64,000 nt of DNA from Diadema setosum (Eukaryota > Echinodermata > Echinoidea > Diadematoida > Diadematidae): assembly GCF_964275005.1 (NCBI RefSeq), contig NC_092706.1, positions 8,081,144 through 8,145,143 of the forward strand. Direction: 5' to 3'. The notes under the pieces were generated by a model that saw nothing but the letters and a program-made list of their open reading frames with translations, searched no databases and was not told where the DNA came from. This document shows, piece after piece, positions 1 to 10,376 of the stretch. How positions within the stretch are numbered: position 1 is the first letter of the stretch; each line of letters opens with the position of its first letter. Position numbers and translations under genes: made by a program.

Positions 1-108
1 GAAAACCCTTTGAGTCTGTACCCACAATATCACTGTTAATAAACTGCCTGAACATTAGTTGATTGTTTCTTTTGTGCGATCATTCTCAGAGTGATTTTGG
101 TCGTAACA

Positions 109-740
109 GGTTAGAAATGGCGAAGGAGTAGCATTTTGTAGCAAAATGTACAATATAGGTCAAAAATCAAGGTCAAAGGTCAAAGAAGTCAAAGGTCAAA
201 ATTCTGTGTATACGTTTTGAAGCCCTCACCTAGTGCCATCACATAAAGCAAACGGAATCGAAATCGGGTTAGAAATGGCGAAGGAGTAGCATTTTGTACC
301 AAAATGTACAATATAGGTCAAAAATCAAGGTCAAAGGTCAAAGAAGTCAAAGGTCAAAATTCTGTGTAGACGTTTTGAAGCCCTCACCTAGTGCCATCAC
401 ATAAAGCAAACGGAATCAAAATCAGGTTAGCAATGGCGAAGGAGTAGCATTTTGTAGCAAAATGTACAATATAGGTCAAAAATCAAGGTCAAAGGTCAAA
501 GAAGTCAAAGGTCAAAATTCTGTGTAGAAGTTTTGAAGCCCTCACCTAGTGCCATCACATAAAGCAAACAGAATCGAAATCGGGTTAGAAATGGCAAAGG
601 AGTAGCATTTTGTAGCAAAATGTACAATATAGGTCAAAGGTCAAGGTCAAAGGTCACAACTGAAATTCTGTGTAGAAGTTTCAAAGCTCCCATGTAGTGC
701 TATCATATAAGCAAACAGAATCAAAATTGGCTCATAAATG
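109..740. repeat. 158-bp satellite array with DR1-like AGGTCA motifs
   Basis: Tandem units begin with GGTTAGAAATGG (or close variants) at 109, 267, 425 and 583, a period of 158 bp. A diverged start near 729 (GGCTCATAAATG) gives a shorter last unit. The first three units are nearly identical; the fourth is diverged at its 3' end. Each unit carries a run of AGGTCA half-sites, with perfect AGGTCAAAGGTCA at 170, 328, 486, 631 and 644. The array may continue left of the window. It sits directly against the GGAC-rich tail at 774, so it is probably part of a compound mobile element rather than a centromeric satellite; that is inference. Confidence 0.9.
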
Positions 741-773
741 ACAGAGAAGTAGCAAATTTAACATTTTGATCAC

Positions 774-890
774 ACACGGACGGACGCACGGACGGACGCT
801 CGGACGGACGCACAGACACACACACGTACGGAGCCCGTTTCATAGTCCCCTGCTCGAACTCGTTCGGCGGGGACAAACATCAAGAGATTT
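774..890. mobile_element. GGACG-repeat tail and hairpin end of a compound transposon
   Basis: A (GGACGGAC)-like tract at about 777-812 is followed by a GC-rich hairpin near 847-882, in which CCCC..GC.CGAAC pairs with GTTCGGCGGGG. A satellite block, then a simple tract, then a short terminal hairpin is the layout described for Helitron/Helentron-derived non-autonomous elements in marine invertebrates. The class assignment is an inference; no transposase or helicase coding is visible. Confidence 0.5.
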
Positions 891-1603
891 TTTGTCCCAT
901 TTTTCAAAATACATATCACACAGCGCAAAAACACAAGGGCAAGGGTCACTATTCCAAAAGATTTCAGGCATGTGCAGTTTGGCTGACAAGACTATCCCAA
1001 TCTGCAATAAGCAGGGTATTTCTGTCCAAATGAATGGGCGTAAAATATCTCATTACTTGAACCGTGATTGTTATCCCACTAGTTTGTCTGTGTGAGTGCG
1101 GCTATTCATTCACTCCATACAAGAGATGGAGTGAGTACATTAAGGTATAATGATGAAAAAAAAAAATACTGAGGACGACATCACACTCCAACCCCAATAT
1201 ATGTGATATTAAGTGAAAGCAATGATGTAATGCTGAAATGTCAAGAACGGAAAGGTATATGTTATCCTTCCTTCTTTTTTTTTTCCTACAGAAAATACAT
1301 ATTACCCTTGAAAGAAAACTACTGTTGTGGGGACATGGTTTTCTTGATAACCTTTTCCAAATGAAAAGGGAAATTCTGTGAAACTAGTGACATTTCATGC
1401 ACAAGAAATAACAAGGCAATCAACTGAATGCTAATATCACAGCCACATGTGCATCAACATCTGGGATGCCAATAACTGCACCACAGTTGATAGCCTTTTG
1501 TCAAGGCCCTCTCGCTGTATGGTAAAGAGAGCCCAGCTGAGTGGGGTTGCGCGAGGGCCTTTTGAGATCTGCTTCGCATCCTTTTGTTAGCCCTTTGAAT
1601 TAC

Positions 1604-1638
1604 CGACTTTTGCTCCCCGATTTTGGGAGCAAAAGTCG
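1604..1638. repeat. Perfect 14-bp hairpin inside the foldback element
   Basis: CGACTTTTGCTCCC (1604-1617) pairs perfectly with GGGAGCAAAAGTCG (1625-1638) around a 7-nt loop. No clear direct repeat flanks it. It may be part of the host element's own structure. Confidence 0.8.
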
Positions 1639-1696
1639 ACGACCAATCAGCGTGTCTGTCTGCTCGAACCCGATTTGAATAGAGCGAATGCACGCC

Positions 1697-1751
1697 GCAG
1701 ACCTCACAGAACTCTATACACACAGAGTGTGTAGAGTTCTGTGGCAGACCT
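1697..1751. mobile_element. 39-bp palindromic insertion flanked by 8-bp direct repeats
   Basis: CACAGAACTC opens (1705) and GAGTTCTGTG closes (1743) an almost perfect 39-bp palindrome. The 8-bp word GCAGACCT lies immediately on both sides (1697-1704 and 1744-1751). This is what a target site duplication looks like, and it makes the palindrome a nested insertion inside the 1491-1982 foldback element. Confidence 0.7.
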
Positions 1752-1999
1752 CCGCGGGCGGTCAGTGATGCATGCGAACAGGCATGACAACACCGAGGCT
1801 GAGGATGCGGGGAGCGCGCCACTCCATTGGTTGACCAGAACCCGTTAAAATGAGTATTCAGAAGGGTTCACTATCATGAATAATAATGTGTAAAGTAGAT
1901 TTCAAAAGGCCCTCGCGCTGGCGCGCTCGGCTGGGCTCGCTTCGCTCGCCCATTACAGCGAGAGGGCCTTGACAAAAGGCTACACAGTTGATGGCCTCA

Positions 2000-2908
2000 T
2001 GACATTCACATGTAGCTGTAAAATGGATTATGTTCTTCACTGTATGTTTCTTTATTACTCTTGAGTTTCTGTGTCTGATAAAAACAGACAGAAAGGAGAC
2101 AAATCATCTAATAATCAGACAATGTAAGGTATTTTTTTTTTTTGTTTGATCAAAACCTGTAGATAATACCCCCCCCCCCCCCATCATCTAACAGTCGGAC
2201 ATTAGAAGATTTAAATGCCTCACAATTTCCAGAAATAATTGTTACACTAAGTTTAATTCATTATAATGAAATCTACCTTATCATATGTTTTGTAGCTTAC
2301 AAGGCTACACACATTTTTATCTACTTTCCAGTTTGTGGATGACTGCAGTTACCTCTGCACCCAGTGGCTATTAATTCTCTCTGTTTGCTTAATTATGTAA
2401 GATCGAATGAAATACAATATACTCACAACAAAATATGGAAAGGGACAATACAATATTATAAAATCATCCTCAAATCTGCATTTACATACTGTCTGATGGA
2501 TTATTGTTACCATCACATGCAATATTGATCAATTTACAAAAAAATATTCACCAAATTGTTTTATGCTTCCATAATTTATGACTAATATCCGATACAATAT
2601 GCTCTAGCAATACCTAGTACCACAAACTTGTACTAGGCTCTGTGCAACAGTCCCCAATTAATATAAGAGATGATTCAGCGATACATTTCACAGACAAAAC
2701 TCATTGGGTTAAAAAACTGGCATATTCATCATGAAATCTACTTCATCAAAAGTTGAAGCTCAAGTTTATTCATTACAATTTTGAACAGAAAAGCAAAAAA
2801 AAAAAAAATCTACATATATCTACAATGATTTGAAGTAACAGGAAAACAAATAACTTCTGAACAAATTACAAATAAGAGTTTCATTGTACAATACATAGCA
2901 ACTACTCT

Positions 2909-2949
<41 letters not shown>

Positions 2950-5174
2950 CACCAATGTAAATAGCTGTGCAAACTGGGTAAACCACCTTAAAGTTGGACA
3001 GAATTTGCCACAAAAAAGAAATGTATATTTAATATTTGTTATGTGTTTCCACTTCCATCACATGAGGCATACAGTGAATTTGTTACTTTCAATTTTCCTT
3101 CTTAGAGTGTCCTTTACAGTGCTTACTATGCAGAGACAAACTGTGTTTCGGAATGAAAACTGCCATAACACAACAAAATGTATAAAATCAAGGTGTCACA
3201 GACAAAAGTGTATTGTATGCCGTGTCCCGCACCAGTCCGCAGACTTGCACTTTTTGTTTGTCAGAAGTGAAAGTTCTCCTAAATTTGATGCAGTCTTGGG
3301 ATAAGAGAGATTTTTTTTTTTTTAACAATTCATTTTTTGTCACATGAGAATGAGGTGAACATATCCATGGAAAATTTTTAGATTTACTCACTTGCAACAT
3401 ACACATGTATACACAAAGGCATGCCTTAGATGTACAATTTCAAAGCAGAAAGACAAAGGATTGAAATGTTAGGGTACAACAGTACCACATCAAAATTAAT
3501 CTTAATTAAATCTAAATCAATCCAACTTGATAATAACCCTGTGGTATCAAATATAAAATGGCTTAAATCTCACTCCACTGGGTACTAGAAAAAATGGGGA
3601 CTCCAACCATTATAGGGAGTGAAATTTGACATTTAGCAGGTCAGAACCCCCCCCCCCCCCCAAAAAAAAAGCACAAACATACAATGTATACACATACTGA
3701 ACTACATACCAGTTCACATAATCAAGAACACCAGATGTGATGTACATTGTATTCAGAGAAAAATAATTTGTATGGCTTCAACAATTATGGGCAATTTTAC
3801 AGACCAACTTCACACAGTGGGACAACAAACGTGCATGTCCATTCGCTTGCATAGCCTACATTTATCTTTCTCTGTTTTTTCCCCCTATCTGATATGACTA
3901 AGTGTCTATGAATGCTGTAATCTTCTCAATAGAAGTAAAGCAACTCATGACACTTCAGCAGTTTATCAGATAGTCTCAAAGAGCAGACTTTTGTGTTAAC
4001 ATGATTGATGCGTGTGAAGGATTGATTTTATATGAAATTTTACTGTTTATTTTTTCTTCCAATTTGATATTTTTCTAAGCCATGCATTATCTCTCTATTC
4101 AGAAAGCCTGGAAAAAATGTATTGATGTAATTCACAAAATTACTTTTTAAAATGTGCAAGGCTTGAAATACGCACAATGTATGCAACATCATTTTCCCTT
4201 TTTAATAAACAATGTAATACTTACAAGATTGTACAATATTATAAGACAAAATAACATTTAAAAAAAATCCTGCTATGGCTTCCTAAAACTGACATGAAAG
4301 CTGTACTGACAGCTTCTTAAGCTTCACACAGCATAAGAAGTGAATGTAGGCCTATTGCTCAGACCCCTGAAAGATGTTTCTGTAGGCCTAAAGATGTCTG
4401 ATAATGCAAGACTAGGTACAGATTAAATATTGATCTGTCAAGCCAATGTATCATTGAGCTTTCTTTCTGTTCAATGGAAAGGACAGGGCTTGGAGGGTTT
4501 CTGCTTTTGACTTTCTCTTCTTCCAATAAAAGGGGGGTGCAGACCTTGCACCCACAGAACAATACAACTCTTGGAAAAAAAGGGGTCTTCTTTGATTGGG
4601 AGAAATGGGCTTTTCAACTGAGTAGGATGTGGTTAGTTCTCAAAGGCAGCTACTAAGTTAATAACATTAACATCAGAAGGCTACCACACCTTGGTTTAAT
4701 GTTCTAGCTTCTGAAGCACGTTTCAGTCTTTAGCCTGTCATTTTAACTTGTTATCAAGTCATTCTAGAGACTGTATAGACAATCAAACTTTCATGAGCAT
4801 AAACCAGAGATTGCAGTTGATAATATGTGCATAAGTAAAGTCTCTGAAGCAAGAAAGGTGAAATAAAAATGTACGATATTCAATTGAAACCTACCACGTA
4901 CACATTGTATGTGTATAGAACAGTGCAACTTTTCTATAGCAACAGCAAGACCTTGATTCGGCCATCCTGTTGTTTATTCTGTCATAATGAACTCACCTAC
5001 TTATTCGTTCAAGATTAGTTCCGAGAATACTTGGGCAGGTGTCCACGAAAAATGCATGTTTTAGCAATATCAGCCCATCCTCAATGGGTGAATGATATTA
5101 ATAACTGATGTTGGTAGCAGAAATCGAACTGTGTTCATCCAGGCTGTAAACTGAGCTGCGAATGTTACTCCGTT
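2000..5174. other. Gene-free AT-rich stretch
   Basis: I see no exon that I can support here. It holds a C run at 2168-2182, a (TG)n microsatellite at 2913-2943, a C15-A9 junction at 3647-3670 and otherwise unstructured AT-rich DNA. If the tentative minus-strand gene at 18.6-7.8 kb is real, this lies beyond its candidate 3' end. Confidence 0.5.
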
Positions 5175-5742
5175 TAAAGGACAGATCCACCTTCATTTAC
5201 ATAAGGATTGAGAGAATGCAGCAATATTAGTAGAACACATCAGTGAAAGTTTGAGGAATATCGGACAATCCGTTCAAAAGTAAATGAATTTTTGAAGTAT
5301 CTGCGCAGTCACTGCTGGATGAGAAGACTAATACAGTGTATGATGTCACATGCATACAACGATATAAGGAAAATGAAAAGAGAAGTTCACAAAACTTTAC
5401 TTTTTGAATAAAGTGCACATTTCTTCAACTTGTTACTGATGTATATTAAGGGTAATATTATTCCCCCTGCCTTCTGAAAGAGAGAAGTTGAGTGTTCTTT
5501 CGTCATGCGAGAAAAATGGAAATATGTTGGATTTTCTTTAATCTTTCTTTATATCGTTGTACTCATGTGACATCACAAGCCATAGTAGTCTTCTCATCCA
5601 GTCGTGACTGAGCAGAAACTTCAAAAATTCATAACTTTTGAACGGATTGTCCGATTTTCCTCAAACTTTCACTGATGTGTTCTACTAATACTGTTGCCTT
5701 CACTCAATCCACATTTATATGAATGTGAACTTGTCCTTTAAA
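5175..5742. mobile_element. TTAA-flanked foldback MITE, copy 1
   Basis: The left end TTTAAAGGACAGATCCACCT is inverted at the right end as GAACTTGTCCTTTAA. Inverted similarity extends roughly 240 bp inwards on each side; both arms share 'AGTAGAACACATCAGTGAAA' (left orientation) and the 'TTCATAACTTTTGAACGGA' block (right orientation). TTAA lies at both ends, the target preferred by piggyBac-type elements. A second full copy is at 59431-59990 and a fragment at about 46090-46256. Confidence 0.8.
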
Positions 5743-6389
5743 GACCCAATAGCATGAGGAAACCAAGCAATGGGAAGGACAGCCCGACTCAAAATTTGCA
5801 AATTTTTGTCATGACAATTGTGTACAGCTTACTTAGGTAAAGAATCTCAAATAGAGTTGAATGTTTATAATAGGACCCTACTGACAAGTATTCTGTAAAA
5901 CGAGGAATGTTTGTGAACATTTTAATTTCACATGAGCAAATATTCACAAAAATACAACGCATGCAAATGTTCTTGACTACACTTTATGCACTGATTGTTA
6001 GAGGGAACTCAAAAAAATTTTAAGACGTAAAAATGGCCGTTGGTTCCAACACGCAAAAATATTGCCTTTTACAACACTACTCTTCCATTTACATGCATAT
6101 TTTACTGACGGCCAAATCTACTCCAGCATAGACAGGCATGTGCCTCCCCCCCCCCCCCCCTTTTTAATTTTTTGGACAATAAAAGAATAAAAAGAAGAAA
6201 AAAAACATGAAAATGGCACCCACATCCCTTTGATTTTTTGGAAAATAAAAGAAATAAAAAGAAAAAAACATGAAAATGGCGCCCACACCCCCCTTTAATT
6301 TTTGCACTGGAAAATGGCACTAAAGTTGGATGTCATTATCTCCGTGTTCTCTAGGTCCCTGGCAGTATGTACTACTTGCCCAAGACCTT
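5743..6389. other. Gene-free stretch with imperfect 70-bp duplication
   Basis: No gene is seen. At about 6140-6315 there is an imperfect tandem duplication containing 'ACATGAAAATGGCRCCCACA' next to C runs and A-rich DNA. Confidence 0.5.
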
Positions 6390-6645
6390 AAAAATAAACC
6401 CTAAATGGCGTATTACAGCACATCAAATTCGCACCCCTAAATGGCTTAACACAAATTGTAAAACATACTCTAAATGGCGTCACTAGGGACGTCACACACC
6501 CTAAATAGCTTATTCTGTTATGGTATCAAGTACTGTACCCTTAATGGCATGTTTCATTATGGTATCAAGTGCAATACCCTTAATGGCGTATTTAGTTACA
6601 GTACTTGTACCAAGGACAATATCCTAAATGGCATTTTAGATGAAA
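6390..6645. repeat. Degenerate tandem repeat built on CCCTAAATGGCGT
   Basis: The motif CCCTWAATGGC recurs near 6400, 6436, 6468, 6501, 6538, 6579 and 6621. It is often followed by a 'TTATGGTATCAAGTRC' block (for example 6520 and 6556). A related 'GACCCTTTTTGACG' lies at 6897. The spacing is irregular, about 35-45 bp. Confidence 0.6.
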
Positions 6646-6904
6646 TGATGCTTCTTACACTAGTAGGAAAACAGCAACAAAATAACACTTTCCCAAAATA
6701 CATTAAGGAATTTGAACAATTAAACAGATGTCAGATGTTACTGTATGTGTGTGGTCATCGACAACACATGCACAATGTGTGCAATAGTGAATGTGGAGCA
6801 CCTATTTTTTGCAATAAGATGCCTAAGTGGTTATAGGGAGAAAAAAATTGAAGCCTTTTTAACGCAAATGTCGATGATGCTGTATACCTAAAAATAGACC
6901 CTTT

Positions 6905-7140
6905 TTGACGCTATTTTTTTTTAGATGCAGGTACGTAGCAAGTCAGGTTAAGAGCGACCCCTCTGTGGAAGCAGATAAGTGGGGCTGTAGCACCCCCGCT
7001 TGTAGAACTCTCTTTTCCTATCGCACTATCTGGCGTGCCTTTCAACTGGAACATCAACTCAGCGTGTGTTTTTCAAGTCATGTGACAGCTACCGCGACCC
7101 CATGGTACGTCATTTGTTTACTGTAACCTGTCAGTGCAGT
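6905..7140 (+). other. GC-elevated open segment, not a supported gene
   Basis: From about 6926 to 7126 one plus-strand frame is open and the composition is less AT-rich than nearby. It also contains an E-box-like CATGTGAC and a TACGTCA word. I see no convincing splice partner and no domain, so I do not call a gene. Confidence 0.25.
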
Positions 7141-7830
7141 GTCTCTAATCTTTATATACGGTTTCCGGGTGGACACATTTTCTTCTGACATGTGATCGAG
7201 ATACACCAAGGATGTTATGTCACCAGACAATGTATCATTCCCTCAATAACAGAAGGAAAGAAACAAACAAACAAATAAACAAATAAAACAAGCAAAGTAA
7301 GATGGTGGTTAGTGCAACAGAGAAAAGTAATTAGGATCAAAATCTAGAAGTTCTAATCTCAATGGTTTATATTTCTTTTGAATCTCTGTTTGCATAAATT
7401 TTCATTCAGAATTAAAAAAAAAAATATATATATAATATCCATCTGCACACAAAGCCACAAATGTAGGACCCTTCAGACATTTTGTTCATACTGATATTTC
7501 TGGATCAGTTGATCAAAATGAAATAAAACTGTTGTAACTATGTATGTACCTAAATGCTTGTCTTAGTTTGCTAAAACCATTGCCATTGTGTGCCATCAGG
7601 AGTTAGTACGGTACTGCACATTCATGAGGAGAGACAAAATCACCAAGGGGTACAATGTATACCTCTCAGCTGTGTAGGCCCTATCAGATACAATATATGG
7701 TTGGACCTACTACTCATCGACCGCCTAATTTTTATTTCCTTGATAAGAATATTTAACACAGAAATTCACGTAAAAACTTGAGAAAATTCAGCACTATCAA
7801 ATGCTGTTGTTCCCTTTTCAATTCAAAGTT

Positions 7831-7907
7831 TCAGTGCAAAAATATTGCTGTCGAACTTGCGTGGCCTCTTTTCAGCTCCCCACGGTGCCGCTCCTTTTTT
7901 AGATCGA
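7831..7907 (-). CDS. Possible terminal exon of tentative minus-strand gene
   Basis: After a CAG acceptor (AG complement at 7908-7909) the minus strand reads, in the phase set by the 8896-8928 exon, about 24 Lys/Arg-rich residues (DLKKERHRGELKRGHASSTA...) and then TGA at 7831-7833. A second frame is also open and ends at 7823-7825 after a basic stretch containing KKGAAPWGAEKRPRKF. Because both frames look protein-like, the exon boundaries and frame are uncertain. The polypyrimidine tract before the acceptor is weak. The family is not recognised. Confidence 0.2.
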
Positions 7908-8365
7908 CTGCTGTTTTTGCATTGACAATGCACACAAACCGAGTTGTATTGAACACCGTGTTGTATGAAGCTTTTCAGAAAATGCATCGACATTACATTA
8001 CAATTTGGTTAAAATATTCATTCAAAATTTTGTCCTTGATTAAAACCACTAATGAATGGTGAATTTTCGCGTTTTTCCCACACATCCTCATGAATGGTCA
8101 AAGCCAATACATTTTTACGTGTTCTGCTCGCAGTGCAGTGCGTACTAAGCATTCTGTGCGACAAAACTACGCGGTCGGTTTCAAAAAGGGTGGTCGATGT
8201 GTAGTAGAGCTACCATACATAAACACACGATCACACACAATACAAAACATGCACATCATTCCCCACCACACTGACTTAAAGACCAGTCTGGTTTCCAGGC
8301 TGCAAACTACTATAAGTGGTTATTTACGGCAAGCAAGTAGCGACTGGAGACTGGTTCATTTGCGA

Positions 8366-8680
8366 TACAATCAGAGACTCCAACTCTCCCGTTTTCGACG
8401 GGAGATCTCCCGCCGAAAGCCCATTTTTGCACAATCTCCCTTTCTCCCGTTTGAGATTTGATTTCTCCCGCCCTGGCTCTGTGTCTCCCGGTGGAAAGGA
8501 TTTCTTACTTATTTCTATCGTATGTTGAAAAAATAAGCCTTAGATAGCACCAGAGAAAATCTAGAATCCTAGGAACTTCGCGCTTCACACACATCAACTT
8601 GGAGTCTCCCGTTTGCTAGGGGTTTCGGGCGGGAGAATCTCCAGATCAGAAGGTGCTTGGGGTTGGAGTCTCTGTACAAT
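8366..8680. mobile_element. 303-bp MITE with perfect 10-bp TIRs and 6-bp TSD
   Basis: The element 8372-8674 starts CAGAGACTCCAAC and ends GTTGGAGTCTCTG. Both sides carry TACAAT (8366-8371 and 8675-8680), a clean 6-bp direct repeat. The inside has repeated TCTCCCG/CGGGAGA words in both orientations (for example 8385, 8401, 8440, 8466, 8606 and 8630), so most of it can fold. No coding capacity is seen. Confidence 0.8.
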
Positions 8681-8895
8681 TGTGACATACTGTCAGAGAG
8701 CTATCAAGTTCCTGGTGTTTGATACAAAAAGGTCGCACAGATAGAGGAAATCATCCAACAGTGCTGGAAGTAAGACTATCTAATGCCACACTGTCAACCA
8801 GGTGCTCCTGACAGTACAGCTGACACCTTGTCAAGTTCAATACAGTACTGAGTGACAAGTGACAACATTTTCTATTGTGCAGTTTGTTATCTTAC

Positions 8896-8928
8896 TTCGA
8901 GAACTTCCCCCGCCCCTCTTTCTAGTTG
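8896..8928 (-). CDS. Candidate 33-nt microexon of tentative minus-strand gene
   Basis: On the minus strand TACCTTTTTTAG precedes this segment (a good acceptor) and GTAAGATA follows it (a good donor). Joined to a codon-position-1 nucleotide from the previous exon it reads A-TRKRGGGSSR and again leaves one nucleotide, so the phase is conserved. The Gly/Arg/Ser peptide suggests a disordered or nuclear basic segment. A phase-0 reading is also open, which lowers confidence. The next upstream exon would be 9430-9528 and the next downstream perhaps 7831-7907. Confidence 0.3.
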
Positions 8929-9429
8929 CTAAAAAAGGTACGATCTGCCAAAAGTCTGGGGTCCCAGCATTCCTATAGCTGTCTACCAACCAACACTCAC
9001 AAGTTTCACAGAGTATAATTATGCACTGTCATATTTATTTCGAGTAGGAACAGTTGTTGCCGTATCTAGGCAACTTTGCATGGGGGCAGGTTGGGTCACT
9101 CAGCACACACCGGTATTAAAAGGATGTTGTGCAAGGGGAATTTACTGATCTACACTATGGATTGTAGCCTTTGATGCAGACTTCAGTTGTAATTGTATGG
9201 ATAAAAATACAGTGTTGCATCCTGTTAACAGAGTAAAAGCAATAGAGTAATAGCAAAGAAAAAGAATGTCAGGAATTTCACAAACATGAAATAAAATTAT
9301 TCTATAGTATCTGCAAAATTTTGAACAGTCTGATGTTTTCACATCAAAAAAAGAGAAAAAAGGGGGATTTTGGTTTCGAATACTCGGTTTCAAACATGAT
9401 ATGCAAATTCGTAAAGATGGTGTCATCAC

Positions 9430-9528
9430 CTAAAAAGTCTGTTATCGACCTTGACACAAAGGTCAAGCTATGCTCAGCCTCCTCAAACATCTTGTGCAAG
9501 TCAACATCCTGGATTGAGCAAAACTCAA
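9430..9528 (-). CDS. Candidate internal exon of tentative minus-strand gene
   Basis: The minus strand reads EFCSIQDVDLHKMFEEAEHS followed by LTFVSRSITDFL, 32 uninterrupted codons with coding-like usage (GAG GAG GCT GAG). It is bounded by an ACTAG acceptor (AG complement at 9529-9530) and a TTTTTAG|GTGATG donor (GT complement at 9428-9429). An in-frame TAG sits just upstream, as expected if an intron lies there. Two leading bases complete the single A left by exon 1 (18397), and one trailing G fits the microexon at 8896. The peptide is amphipathic and helix-prone. An alternative acceptor, CTAG at 9542-9545, would be out of phase with exon 1. No family is recognised. Confidence 0.35.
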
Positions 9529-10240
9529 CTAGTATATACCTCTAGAATGAGAATGGCGATTCTCCCATGATTTGAGAAATGTTTTTGTAAGAAATACGAT
9601 TGCAGTTTGCCAATGACACTGACAAAATAACTTGTTTCACAACTAACATGATTCTAAACATGTTTACAAACCAGTCTTCTGCCAATCCAAAAAAAAAAGA
9701 AAAAAAAATAAGATTCTCAAGATTTCCAGTGGTGAAAAAACAAAAAAACAAACAAGTGCAAGAACACTCATTAAATCCTTTTGAAGTGTTGAACTTTAGT
9801 CCTGATTCTAGGTCACTAGCCTTATGCAGGAGTACCCCATCAGCACATATCAAAATACATGTGCAAAACTTTCCATAATTTTCGATCCTTTCCCCGCTGT
9901 TAATTACCCTCACAAGTCCTGACGCAAGCAAGGTCTCCAGTCAAGCAAAATAATCAGGCAGCCAGTACTACGTCATTGGCAACCATGATCACGCAATATC
10001 AACAGGTCCATTGACGATTTGGAGATTGCTATGAGACAGCTCTCACTATTCGAAGAAAGCATGTACAGATTCAGCGATGCTTCAATTTTACAATTATACA
10101 GACTTTCCGCACCATCTGCTAAGCATCAGTGGCCTTGGGTTTGATCCAAATGAGCAACAGGTCGTATTAAGATCAATGCCTACCAAATACATTCACTTAC
10201 AGCTTTCTGGCACAAACTGCTAGTGACGAGGGTAGCAACT

Positions 10241-10333
10241 TTAACCCGTTGAGGACGGACTAATTTTGCTACAACACGCATTTCCCACAGACACCTGCCA
10301 GAGTATACTCGGGACTCATCCTCAACGGGTTAA
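10241..10333. mobile_element. 93-bp TTAACCCGTTGAGG micro-MITE, copy 1
   Basis: It starts TTAACCCGTTGAGGACG and ends CTCAACGGGTTAA, with TTAA at both ends. The centre holds 'GCTACAACACGCATTTCCCA', shared with the copy at 14995-15082. Confidence 0.85.
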
Positions 10334-10376
10334 TAAAGATGGTTATGATGGTATGTTTTGGTGATGAAAATAATAA

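Larger units (their letters stand above)
1491..1982. mobile_element. Foldback MITE with ~80-bp inverted arms and 9-bp TSD
   Basis: The left arm 1491-1566 starts TAGCCTTTTGTCAAGGCCCT. It is inverted at 1901-1982, which ends AGGGCCTTGACAAAAGGCTA. The element is flanked by perfect direct repeats CACAGTTGA at 1482-1490 and 1983-1991. A 9-bp target duplication with long inverted arms is typical of Mutator-like (MULE) foldback elements, so that superfamily is the best guess. The inside is CpG-rich compared with the surroundings and contains two strong hairpins (1604-1638 and 1705-1743). No protein is encoded. Confidence 0.8.

Noticed and set aside
4990..5090. Minus-strand exon ending in a GTGAGT donor
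   Set aside because: A 34-codon frame exists but there is no polypyrimidine acceptor and the phase does not fit the other candidate exons.
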